Shown here in pieces: positions 6,640 through 13,324 of a DNA stretch of 13,324 nucleotides. This stretch comes from Paludibacter sp. UBA5753 (GTDB lineage: Bacteria; Bacteroidota; Bacteroidia; Bacteroidales; Paludibacteraceae), in the NCBI GenBank assembly GCA_002427615.1, contig DIFH01000078.1, forward strand, positions 1 to 13,324, written 5' to 3'. Every line of letters starts with the position of its first letter. The first letter of the stretch is position 1. The notes under the pieces were generated by a model. It made no database searches. It saw nothing but the letters and a program-made list of their open reading frames with translations, and was not told the origin of the DNA. Position numbers and translations under genes: made by a program.

Positions 6640-7905
6640 ATGGTAAAACTTTTCAGCAATAAATGGACGCCTTTGTTTTTTAGTAATTTTTTAGGCGTTT
6701 TCAACGACAATCTTCTGAAAAACAGCGTAATATTTATTTCAATCGGTTGGGCATTGCCGGTATGGCTCACGCAATCGCAACTTATTTCAATAGTTTCAGC
6801 CTGTTTAATCATTCCTTATCTTTTTCTTTCGCCCGTGGGCGGACGACTATCGGTTATTTATTCCAAAAAAAAGGTTTTCCGTTTCTTCAAATTACTCGAA
6901 TTGCCGATTATGCTGATCGCCTGCATAGCGTTTTATTATGAATGGGTGTTGTTAGCTGTTTTTGCCGTATTGCTTATGGGTATTCAAAGTTGCCTTTATT
7001 CACCATCAAAATATAGTTTGATACGCGATATCGGGGGCGAACAAGGCGTTTCCTATGGCAGCGGAGTTTTCGAAACCATGGCATTTCTGGGCATTCTAAT
7101 CGGGACGGTCGTGGCTTCGTTTGTGTCCGATGTGTATAATAAGGGGTTGATTTACGGCCTGTTTATAGGCGTGGCATTGCTCGGGTATGTAATTACACGC
7201 TCCATTAGTGCCAACGAACAGCCTGAATACCAATCCGATGCCGATCATTTGAATCCTGTTCGTTTCCTGATTGAATCGTATCGTTATGCCCGTCAACATG
7301 ATTTGGTCAACTCAGCCGTGTTCGGCGCTTCTGCTTTTTGGTTGATTGGCGGTATGTTGCAAATGAATCTGGTAATCCATACAAAGCATATTTATCAGGC
7401 GACGAATACAACGACAGGCATTGTGATGGCTTGTGCGGCCATTGGGATTGCTTTAGGTTGCTGGATTGCCGGTAAAATTTCGGGAACAGAAGCCAAAAAA
7501 GGATTGATATTGATTGGAATAATCAGCATGGGCATTCTTTTTGTATTGTTGACCTTTTTTCGCTTGAATTTTTTTGTTTACCTGGCGGCTGTTTTTGCCG
7601 TTGCCTTTATGGGTGGGTTTTTCCAGGTGCCGAGTTTAGCCCTTTTACAGCAGGCAGATCTTGGACGTAAATTGGGAGATATGATAGCCTACCTGAACCT
7701 GGTAACTTTTATTTTTGTTTTGGCAGGCACTTTTTTGTTTTGGGTTGCCACCTATTTTACTAACGAAAACAGTTTTGCCGTTTTTGGGGTGATTTTAGGA
7801 ATTTGTTTGCTTGTATCGTTTTATTTTTTTCGCAGTTCGCCCGTGTTTTTTCAAGACACCATTAAAATACTGAGATTGAATAAGAAAACCATTAAAAACA
7901 TATAA
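6640..7905 (+). CDS. MFS transporter, LplT (lysophospholipid transporter)-like
   Basis: This is a polytopic inner-membrane protein of 421 residues with about 12 hydrophobic segments, the normal major facilitator size. Near the N-terminus FLGVFNDNLLKN (17-28) matches the hallmark of the LplT/Aas branch, and the later SPSKYSL resembles that branch's GPVKYG motif after TM4. A short basic loop SKKK follows TM2, as in MFS motif A. LplT flips lysophospholipids inward for re-acylation; in some bacteria it is fused to an acyltransferase, but no acyltransferase domain is attached here or encoded next door, so the substrate is uncertain. The reading frame is open back to TTG 6583, but the ATG at 6640 is preferred: the extra 19 residues are polar and basic and do not look like part of the fold. 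The symporter gene starts 18 bases after its stop, so the two are probably co-transcribed. Confidence 0.82.
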   Translation: MVKLFSNKWTPLFFSNFLGVFNDNLLKNSVIFISIGWALPVWLTQSQLISIVSACLIIPYLFLSPVGGRLSVIYSKKKVFRFFKLLELPIMLIACIAFYYEWVLLAVFAVLLMGIQSCLYSPSKYSLIRDIGGEQGVSYGSGVFETMAFLGILIGTVVASFVSDVYNKGLIYGLFIGVALLGYVITRSISANEQPEYQSDADHLNPVRFLIESYRYARQHDLVNSAVFGASAFWLIGGMLQMNLVIHTKHIYQATNTTTGIVMACAAIGIALGCWIAGKISGTEAKKGLILIGIISMGILFVLLTFFRLNFFVYLAAVFAVAFMGGFFQVPSLALLQQADLGRKLGDMIAYLNLVTFIFVLAGTFLFWVATYFTNENSFAVFGVILGICLLVSFYFFRSSPVFFQDTIKILRLNKKTIKNI

Positions 7906-7923
7906 ATATTCTTTTTGAACGCT

Positions 7924-9150
7924 ATGAACTTCAACAATAAAATAATAAAAGTTTTCCGCGATTTGAGTTTTCAAATTCTGTTAGCTATGATTATGGGCAT
8001 CGTAGTTGGGAAATTGATGGGACAGTCGGCGTCTGTGTTTGCTCCTTTGGGCGCTTTATTTATCCAGTTGATAAAAATGCTGGTTGTACCTTTGGTCTTT
8101 GTGTCCATCGTTTCGGGGGCGGCATCGCTGGGAGCAACCCAATCAGCCGGAAGAATTGGCGTTACAACCATTATTTATGTTTTTGGAACAACTTTTCTGG
8201 CTGTACTTATAGCCTTTGCTGCCAGTGAATTTTTCCGTCCCGGCGCCGGAATTTCACTGGAGACGATCAGGGCATTTTTCCCTGAACAGAATTATTCGCA
8301 ACCGGTTGAAAAAATGGATTTTTGGAAAATGATCATCGATATTATACCGGCTAACCCTATTCAGGCTATGGCTGAAGGCAATATCCTCCAACTGATCTTT
8401 TTCGGACTTTTTCTGGGTTTCGGATTAAGTGTTCTGCCTGTTTCTAAAAAACAATCCGTCGTTAATGGATTCAACACTATTCTTGAAGCATTAATTTGGT
8501 GCATAGGTAAAGTCATGCTTGTCGCCCCTTTGGGTGTATTCGGTCTGATGGCGGACGCAACTGGAACTTTCGGCTTCGATCTGTTGATTAAGGTGGGCAA
8601 TTTACTTTGGGTCAATATTATTATTTTCTTTTTTATGCTTATCGTTTTCTATCCCGTAACGTTGAAACTGTTTTCGAAACAAAAAATTGTTCCATTCTGG
8701 AAAGCCCTGTTACGGCCACAGATTGTAGCATTTTCAACGGCTTCGTCTATGGCTACATTGCCGGTTACGCTCGACACCTGCGAAAAAGATTTGGGCGTTA
8801 GCAAAGAAACTGCTTCGTTCGTCGTGCCGCTTGGCGCTACGATTAATATGACCGGAAACGCCATTTATTACACCTTGGTGGCTTTGTTTTTTGCTCAGTT
8901 ATATGGTATTGAGCTTAGTTTTGCTCAATATATGGCCATTGCTCTTACGTCCACAGTCGGTTCGATAGGACAGGCAGGCGTCCCGGGACCCACGCTGCTT
9001 GTGGTTGCCGTATTGGTTTCTGCGGGAATTCCAATCGAAGGGTTACCTTTGCTCTATGCGCTCGACCGTATTTTTGATATGCTTCGCACGGTGCTTAATA
9101 TTACGGGCGATGCTGCTTGTGCGGTGATTGTGGATAGAAAAACCAGATAA
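7924..9150 (+). CDS. Dicarboxylate/amino acid:cation symporter (DAACS, GltP/DctA type)
   Basis: This inner-membrane secondary transporter of 408 residues takes up an acidic amino acid or dicarboxylate using a cation gradient. Family marks include the conserved IKMLVVPLVFVSIVSG in TM2, the HP1 serine-rich tip FSTASSMATLP (270-280), PLGATINMTGN ending at residue 312, and the TM8 block DRIFDMLRTVLNITGD (381-396). Asp385, Arg388, Asn392 and Asp396 match the GltPh positions for substrate amine, substrate side-chain carboxylate and Na1; the arginine favours an acidic substrate. The usual NMDGT reads NMTGN (308-312), so the aspartate linked to a Na+ site is missing. The frame is open from TTG 7915, but ATG 7924 is preferred as it leaves a normal short N-terminus. 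It follows the MFS gene by 18 bases in a likely two-gene transcript. No clear terminator is seen after it. Substrate and coupling ion are inferred. Confidence 0.9.
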   Translation: MNFNNKIIKVFRDLSFQILLAMIMGIVVGKLMGQSASVFAPLGALFIQLIKMLVVPLVFVSIVSGAASLGATQSAGRIGVTTIIYVFGTTFLAVLIAFAASEFFRPGAGISLETIRAFFPEQNYSQPVEKMDFWKMIIDIIPANPIQAMAEGNILQLIFFGLFLGFGLSVLPVSKKQSVVNGFNTILEALIWCIGKVMLVAPLGVFGLMADATGTFGFDLLIKVGNLLWVNIIIFFFMLIVFYPVTLKLFSKQKIVPFWKALLRPQIVAFSTASSMATLPVTLDTCEKDLGVSKETASFVVPLGATINMTGNAIYYTLVALFFAQLYGIELSFAQYMAIALTSTVGSIGQAGVPGPTLLVVAVLVSAGIPIEGLPLLYALDRIFDMLRTVLNITGDAACAVIVDRKTR

Positions 9151-9236
9151 AGTTGAATTTTTTATATCAGAACAACCTTATTTTGATTATTTATATCGCG
9201 AGTACCCTACATTTTATATTCAAATTTTTTGCATCT

Positions 9237-9319
9237 ATGAAACGAGCATGAACACAGAGGCTCACCAAAGTTGATGAAAATTTGACATGCGAGCCTGACT
9301 GTCGGCAGACGAGTTTCAT
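9237..9319. other. Nested and crossing inverted repeats, possible structured RNA
   Basis: ATGAAAC (9237-9243) is complementary to GTTTCAT (9313-9319) and encloses AGGCTC (9258-9263) complementary to GAGCCT (9291-9296). A third pair, GCATG (9246-9250) with CATGC (9286-9290), crosses the second, so the two would form a pseudoknot or be alternatives. A small CTG/CAG hairpin (around 9298-9307) lies within. The arms are short, so chance is possible. The block is locally richer in GC than its flanks. Confidence 0.35.
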
Positions 9320-9453
9320 GTAACAACTAAAAATCAAAAGGTTATAAAAATAAAGGATGCTGAATAGTTACAATTATTTACACATGAAATGTTATTTTTT
9401 AACTGTTTCACTAAACAATAAACCGGAACGATGTGTTTTTAAAATATACCATG

Positions 9454-9494
9454 AGTTGTTGAGTTCGTTATGGGCTTTGCCCTTTGAAACAACT
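9454..9494. other. Hairpin about 100 bases upstream of the antiporter gene
   Basis: AGTTGTT (9454-9460) pairs with AACAACT (9488-9494). Inside, GGGC (9472-9475) pairs with GCCC (9479-9482) around a three-base loop, leaving an asymmetric internal loop. No T-run follows at once, so it is not a typical terminator. It might be a leader structure for the antiporter transcript or a small dispersed palindrome. Confidence 0.35.
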
Positions 9495-9591
9495 GAATTT
9501 AGTGTTTTTTGTTGAATTTTTAGACCGGAAAATTAGATATGCCGGAGATATGGATCACAAAATTGAAATGCCACTTATAAATTAAGAAACT

Positions 9592-10761
9592 ATGACTTCG
9601 ACAATAATTATCGCTTTCTGTTCTTTGTTGTTGATTGCTTATGTATTTGATCTGACATCGGCAAATACAAAAATACCCTCTGTTATCCTCCTGCTTCTGC
9701 TTGGTTGGTTAATTCGTCAGATGACTGTTTTCTTGCCATTTGAACTTCCTGACTTGTCATCCATACTTCCTGTTTTTGGGACTATCGGACTTATCCTTAT
9801 TGTACTCGAAGGAGCATTAGAATTAGAATTAGACAAATCGAAAATCGGATTAGTTGTCAAGTCGTTTTTGGGAGCTTTAATTCCTTTGTTAGTTTTAGCA
9901 TTTATATTTACTACCATGTTTCGACATTTTGGAGGTTACTCATTTAGAGATAGTTTGATAAACGCAATTCCGCTTTGTGTTATCAGCAGTGCGATTGCCA
10001 TCCCGAGTGTCAAAGGGTTTACAACTTATAATAAAGAATTTGTAATTTACGAAAGCAGTTTTTCCGATATCATAGGAGTCATCTTTTTTAATTTTATTAT
10101 AAATAACGAAAGCTATGGAGCAAATACATTTTTACACTTTGGAGGTCAACTTGTACTAATTGTAATTATATCTTTTTTAGCCACAATGGGGCTTTCGTAT
10201 TTGTTACATAAAATTGATCATCATATTAAATTCATTCCTATCATTCTCTTGGTTATTCTGATTTACATCATCTCAAAAGAATTTCATCTCCCATCGTTAG
10301 TTTTCATCCTTTTTTTCGGGTTATTTATTGGTAATCTGGATAGATTCAAACATTTCAAATGGATTGAAAAATTTCGGATAGATGAGTTGAAAAAGGAGAG
10401 TCAAAAATTCAAAGAAATCACTTCTGAAGGGGCTTTTCTTGTACGTTCATTGTTCTTTTTATTGTTCGGATACTTGCTCGAAACAAAAGAAATACTTAAC
10501 AGTGAAACAATTATGTGGTCAGCGATAATTGTAATTCTTATTTTTGTTGTTAGATTTTTGCAACTCAAAGTTTCAAATTTTCCTTTAAAGCCACTACTTT
10601 TTATAGCTCCACGAGGACTTATTACCATTTTGCTCTTTCTTTCCATCGAACCCATTCACAACATTGCGCTTGTCAATAATTCGTTGATTGTTCAGGTGAT
10701 TATTCTTACGGCATTGATTATGATGTTAGGACTTCTAACCAGAACCATAAAGTCCAAATAA
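9592..10761 (+). CDS. Cation:proton antiporter (CPA superfamily, NhaP/KefB-like)
   Basis: This inner-membrane protein of 389 residues is almost entirely hydrophobic, with roughly 11-13 membrane segments. It matches the monovalent cation:proton antiporter fold. Family-like features are an acidic residue after a glycine-rich segment (LEGALELEL near residues 75-85), the ESSFSDIIG block at 154-162 where Asp159 stands at the position of the ion-binding aspartate of this superfamily, and APRGLITILL near the C-terminus with Arg341 at the conserved arginine position. There is no C-terminal RCK/TrkA-N domain, so it is not a full Kef K+ channel. It would exchange Na+ or K+ for H+ in pH or salt balance; the ion is not decidable. 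The gene is clearly more AT-rich than its neighbours (sampled lines 25-32% GC against 43-63% in flanking genes) and sits between two long gaps, which suggests acquisition. The ATG at 9592 leads straight into the first membrane segment. Confidence 0.82.
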   Translation: MTSTIIIAFCSLLLIAYVFDLTSANTKIPSVILLLLLGWLIRQMTVFLPFELPDLSSILPVFGTIGLILIVLEGALELELDKSKIGLVVKSFLGALIPLLVLAFIFTTMFRHFGGYSFRDSLINAIPLCVISSAIAIPSVKGFTTYNKEFVIYESSFSDIIGVIFFNFIINNESYGANTFLHFGGQLVLIVIISFLATMGLSYLLHKIDHHIKFIPIILLVILIYIISKEFHLPSLVFILFFGLFIGNLDRFKHFKWIEKFRIDELKKESQKFKEITSEGAFLVRSLFFLLFGYLLETKEILNSETIMWSAIIVILIFVVRFLQLKVSNFPLKPLLFIAPRGLITILLFLSIEPIHNIALVNNSLIVQVIILTALIMMLGLLTRTIKSK

Positions 10762-11077
10762 AATGTATATGAACTTGTTTTCTCAAATTCAAGTTACCAA
10801 TTCCCCCCAAAATTCTCATTCAAGCACCTATCCTGTAAAATGGGATTGTGGACAGAAGAAAGCAATAGTCATAGCTGTTTTTTGTTGCTTATAAAGATAT
10901 TTAAAACAACGTTTCGCGTTAAATATATTAAAATTAAACTTTAATCCCCATAAATCCTGTTGTAAAACATACAAAATGAAATAATTTTTTAATAGAGAAT
11001 TCATACATTGCCATTCGATTTAAAAATTCAGTACCCTTTTGTTTCTTTAGTACTAATCATTTCAAATTTAATACAGT
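10762..11077. other. Intergenic region between antiporter and EF-G paralogue
   Basis: No gene is seen in these 316 AT-rich bases. AACTTG (10772-10777) and CAAGTT (10790-10795) form a weak hairpin just after the antiporter stop without a T-run. AAGCAA (10860-10865) and TTGCTT (10885-10890) form another weak pair. The promoter of the EF-G paralogue should lie here; a candidate is listed separately. Confidence 0.5.
11007..11041 (+). promoter_or_regulatory. Possible promoter of the EF-G paralogue gene
   Basis: TACCCTTTTG (11032-11041) resembles the -7 box TAnnTTTG but has two extra bases between TA and TTTG. ATTG at 11007-11010 could be the -33 element, 21 bases upstream. The resulting leader would be about 30 bases. 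The fit is imperfect. A carbon-responsive activator site might be expected here by analogy with Bacteroides EF-G2, but none could be recognised. Confidence 0.3.
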
Positions 11078-13237
11078 ATGAAAGTATATCAATCGAATGA
11101 AATTAAGAACATCTCACTTTTGGGAAGTTCCGGCTCCGGGAAAACCACTCTTGTAGAAGCTATGCTTTACGAGAGTGGTATTATAAAACGCAGAGGTTCA
11201 GTTGCGGCACAAAACACTGTGTCCGACTATTTTCCCGTAGAGAAGGAATATGGTTATTCCGTTTTTTCCACAATTATTCAAACCGAATGGCTCGACAAAA
11301 AGCTTAATTTTATCGACTGCCCTGGTTCCGACGACTTTATTGGCGGTGTAGTAACTTCACTCAATGTAACCGACACGGCGCTTATCCTCCTAAATGCGCA
11401 GTACGGTGTAGAAGTCGGAACAAACAATCATTTCCGTTATACCGAAAAATTCAACAAACCGGTTATTTTCATTGTCAATCAGTTAGATCATGATAAAGCT
11501 GATTTTGACCGCACCATGGAGCAATTAAAAGAAAATTTCGGAGGTAAAGTTGTTCAAATTCAATATCCTATTACCGTAGGTCCGCAATTTAATGCGGTTG
11601 TTGATGTTTTGAAAATGAAAATGTATCGTTGGAAATCCGAAGGCGGAGTACCCGAAATATTGGAAATCCCCGATTCGGAAATCAACAAAGCGCAGAATTT
11701 ACACAATACCTTGGTCGAATCGGCTGCCGAACACGATGAAGAACTGATGGAAAAATTCTTCGATCAGGGTTCGCTTACCGAAGAAGAAATGCGCGTAGGC
11801 ATACGCAAAGGCATGTTACACCGCGATATGTTCCCTGTATTTTGTGTAAGTGCTGGGAAGAGTATGTGTGTGCGTCGTTTGATGGAATTTCTGGGAAACG
11901 TAGCTCCAAGCGTTAATGTAACGGAAAAACCGCAAACTAAAGACGGAAAAGTAATTGCCCCTGATCCGACGGGACCTGCAAGTATCTATGTTTTCAAAAC
12001 CGGCATTGAACCTCATATCGGCGAAGTTTCGTATTTCAAGGTGATGAGTGGCAAAGTAAAGGAAGGAGATGATTTGGTCAATATTGATCGTGGATCCAAA
12101 GAAAGATTAAGCCAGATTTTTGCCGTTGCCGGACAAATCAGGACCAAAGTGGACGAGCTGGTAGCCGGCGATATCGGCGCCACTGTAAAACTGAAAGATA
12201 CGCGTACCGGTAATACCTTGAACGTCAAAGGTTGTGAGTACGATTTTAAAGAAATTAAATATCCCGAACCGAAATATTGGCGGGCTATTAAAGCTGTTTC
12301 GGAATCGGATGAAGAAAAACTGAGTGAAGTGCTAACCCGTATGCACGAAGAAGATCCGACGTGGATAATAGAACAATCAAAAGAATTGAAACAAACCATT
12401 TTATACGGACAAGGAGAATTCCACCTACGCACGTTGAAATGGAGAGTGGAACACAACGACAAAATTCCAATTGAATATAAAGAGCCGAAAATTCCGTATC
12501 GCGAAACCATTACCAAAAGCGCGCGCGCCGACTATCGCCATAAAAAACAATCGGGCGGTGCAGGTCAGTTTGGCGAAGTGCACATGATCATCGAACCGTA
12601 TTACGAAGGTATGCCGGCTCCCGAAACTTTCCGTTTTGGCGGTCAGGAATATAAAATCAGCAATCGCGACACGCAAGTGATTGATCTGGAGTGGGGAGGG
12701 AAATTAGTACTTATCAATAGTATTGTAGGCGGATCCATCGATTTGCGTTTCTTGCCGGCTATTATGAAAGGAATCATGGATCGTATGGAACAGGGTCCTC
12801 TGACCGGTTCCTATGCCCGCGATGTGCGCGTAATCGTGTACGACGGTAAAATGCATCCGGTCGACTCTAACGAAATTTCGTTCCGTTTAGCTGGTCGTAA
12901 TGCTTTTGCTCAGGCTTTTAAGGAAGCCGGACCAAAATTGCTCGAACCGATCTACGATGTTGTTGTTCAAGCTCCTTCCGACCGTTTAGGCGATGTGATG
13001 AGCGACTTACAGGGTCGTCGTGCTGTTATTATGGGTATGGAAAGTGAAAAAGGGTTTGAAAAACTAACTGCAAAAATTCCATTAAAAGAATTGGGCAGCT
13101 ATTCAACTACGCTTAGTTCATTAACCGGCGGCCGCGCTTCATTTTCGATGAAATTCGCCAGCTACGAGTTAGTTCCAATGGATATTCAGGACAAATTACT
13201 CAAGGAATACGAAGCAACAAAGAAAGAAGAGGAATAA
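11078..13237 (+). CDS. Elongation factor G paralogue (EF-G2-like) with altered GTPase site
   Basis: This ribosomal translocase homologue of 719 residues has all five EF-G domains: G (1-285), II (~300-395), III (~400-475), IV (~476-615) and V (~616-705), then an acidic/lysine tail. Its G motifs are unusual. The P-loop is GSSGSGKTT (16-24) in place of the usual AHIDAGKTT type. The switch I RGIT reads YGYS (58-61). The DTPGH motif reads DCPGS (80-84), replacing the catalytic histidine with Ser84. NKxD reads NQLD (134-137). By contrast the ribosome-facing domain IV is intact, with SGGAGQFGEV (492-501) and the tip His593 in KMHPVDSNE. An extra stretch lies at ~512-542 in domain IV. The pattern fits the Bacteroides EF-G2 reported to support translation without GTP hydrolysis and to be induced on carbon starvation (recalled, not searched). 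It stands alone, not next to rpsL/rpsG/tuf as fusA normally does. The alternatives are a tetracycline-resistance-type ribosomal protection protein (less likely) or an ordinary EF-G. Confidence 0.9.
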   Translation: MKVYQSNEIKNISLLGSSGSGKTTLVEAMLYESGIIKRRGSVAAQNTVSDYFPVEKEYGYSVFSTIIQTEWLDKKLNFIDCPGSDDFIGGVVTSLNVTDTALILLNAQYGVEVGTNNHFRYTEKFNKPVIFIVNQLDHDKADFDRTMEQLKENFGGKVVQIQYPITVGPQFNAVVDVLKMKMYRWKSEGGVPEILEIPDSEINKAQNLHNTLVESAAEHDEELMEKFFDQGSLTEEEMRVGIRKGMLHRDMFPVFCVSAGKSMCVRRLMEFLGNVAPSVNVTEKPQTKDGKVIAPDPTGPASIYVFKTGIEPHIGEVSYFKVMSGKVKEGDDLVNIDRGSKERLSQIFAVAGQIRTKVDELVAGDIGATVKLKDTRTGNTLNVKGCEYDFKEIKYPEPKYWRAIKAVSESDEEKLSEVLTRMHEEDPTWIIEQSKELKQTILYGQGEFHLRTLKWRVEHNDKIPIEYKEPKIPYRETITKSARADYRHKKQSGGAGQFGEVHMIIEPYYEGMPAPETFRFGGQEYKISNRDTQVIDLEWGGKLVLINSIVGGSIDLRFLPAIMKGIMDRMEQGPLTGSYARDVRVIVYDGKMHPVDSNEISFRLAGRNAFAQAFKEAGPKLLEPIYDVVVQAPSDRLGDVMSDLQGRRAVIMGMESEKGFEKLTAKIPLKELGSYSTTLSSLTGGRASFSMKFASYELVPMDIQDKLLKEYEATKKEEE

Positions 13238-13263
13238 ATTCCGTGTTTTTGCATTCAAAATCA

Positions 13264-13301
13264 AGGAAAGCAGTTATCCGGATTCGGATAATTGCTTTCT
13301 T
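13264..13301 (+). terminator. Hairpin terminator after the EF-G paralogue gene
   Basis: GAAAGCAGTTATCCG (13266-13280) pairs with CGGATAATTGCTTTC (13285-13299), 15 pairs including one G·T, around a four-base loop; an outer A-T pair extends it to 13264/13301. It starts 26 bases after the stop codon. The T-run behind it is short, so termination is likely but not certain. Confidence 0.7.
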
Positions 13302-13324
13302 GTATGTCGGGCATGGTATTAAGC

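Larger units (their letters stand above)
9151..9591. other. Intergenic region with possible structured RNA
   Basis: No credible gene was found in these 441 AT-rich bases. Two structured blocks stand out and are listed separately: nested inverted repeats at 9237-9319 and a hairpin at 9454-9494. No exact TAnnTTTG box was found near the antiporter start. The block could be an ncRNA, a leader for the downstream gene, or debris of a lost mobile element; the sequence does not decide. Confidence 0.5.

Noticed and set aside
7915..7923. TTG start extending the symporter by three residues
   Set aside because: The ATG at 7924 is three codons later and is the more usual start; the difference has no functional meaning.
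9237..9319. Insertion sequence remnant with terminal inverted repeats
   Set aside because: Arms are only 5-7 bases, no transposase fragment or target-site duplication was seen, so the RNA-structure reading is kept as the weaker but simpler description.
12013..12516. 167-codon open frame on the minus strand
   Set aside because: It lies wholly inside the EF-G paralogue, has low-complexity Ser-rich content and shows no domain; it is an antisense shadow of a strong coding frame.
11078..13237. Ribosomal protection tetracycline-resistance protein (TetQ/TetM type)
   Set aside because: Size is similar, but the SGGAGQFGEV and HPVDSNE domain IV blocks read like EF-G and no mobile or resistance context is present; the possibility is low and not fully excluded.

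Overview
The window looks like a stretch of chromosome from a Bacteroidetes bacterium, most likely order Bacteroidales. Five things point there: moderate to low GC; start regions without Shine-Dalgarno sequences; TAnnTTTG promoter boxes; a two-component pair that reads like RprX/RprY; and an EF-G paralogue of the type known from Bacteroides. Genus cannot be fixed from sequence alone. No tRNA, rRNA, CRISPR array, transposase or phage gene was seen.

Layout. Positions 1-372 hold no gene, only a hairpin and a possible promoter. A plus-strand group follows: mannose-1-phosphate guanylyltransferase (373-1446), a 92-residue tail-anchored membrane protein of unknown role (1495-1773) with a terminator, a 413-base gap containing a roughly 200-base inverted-repeat element, then mutL (2230-4092). 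A two-way terminator separates mutL from the convergent minus-strand pair rprX-rprY (6409-4167), whose genes overlap by ATGA. Divergent from that pair run an LplT-like MFS transporter (6640-7905) and, 18 bases later, a dicarboxylate/amino-acid:cation symporter (7924-9150). After a 441-base gap with possible RNA structure comes an AT-rich cation:proton antiporter (9592-10761), another 316-base gap, and an EF-G paralogue (11078-13237) ending at a hairpin.

How the genes relate. Most are independent housekeeping or envelope functions: GDP-mannose supply, mismatch repair, signalling and membrane transport. The rprXY pair and the MFS/symporter pair share one divergent intergenic region with a promoter-like box on each strand. 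Two downstream transporters probably use Na+ or H+ gradients, so a link between RprXY and ion stress is a reasonable hypothesis, not something the sequence proves.

The most noteworthy item is the EF-G paralogue. Its nucleotide-binding motifs depart from canonical EF-G, including Ser84 in place of the catalytic histidine, while the domain IV tip is intact. This matches the reported idea of an EF-G2 that translocates without GTP hydrolysis. Other points are a MutL whose endonuclease motifs look degraded, a symporter with an altered Na+ site, and the inverted-repeat element upstream of mutL.
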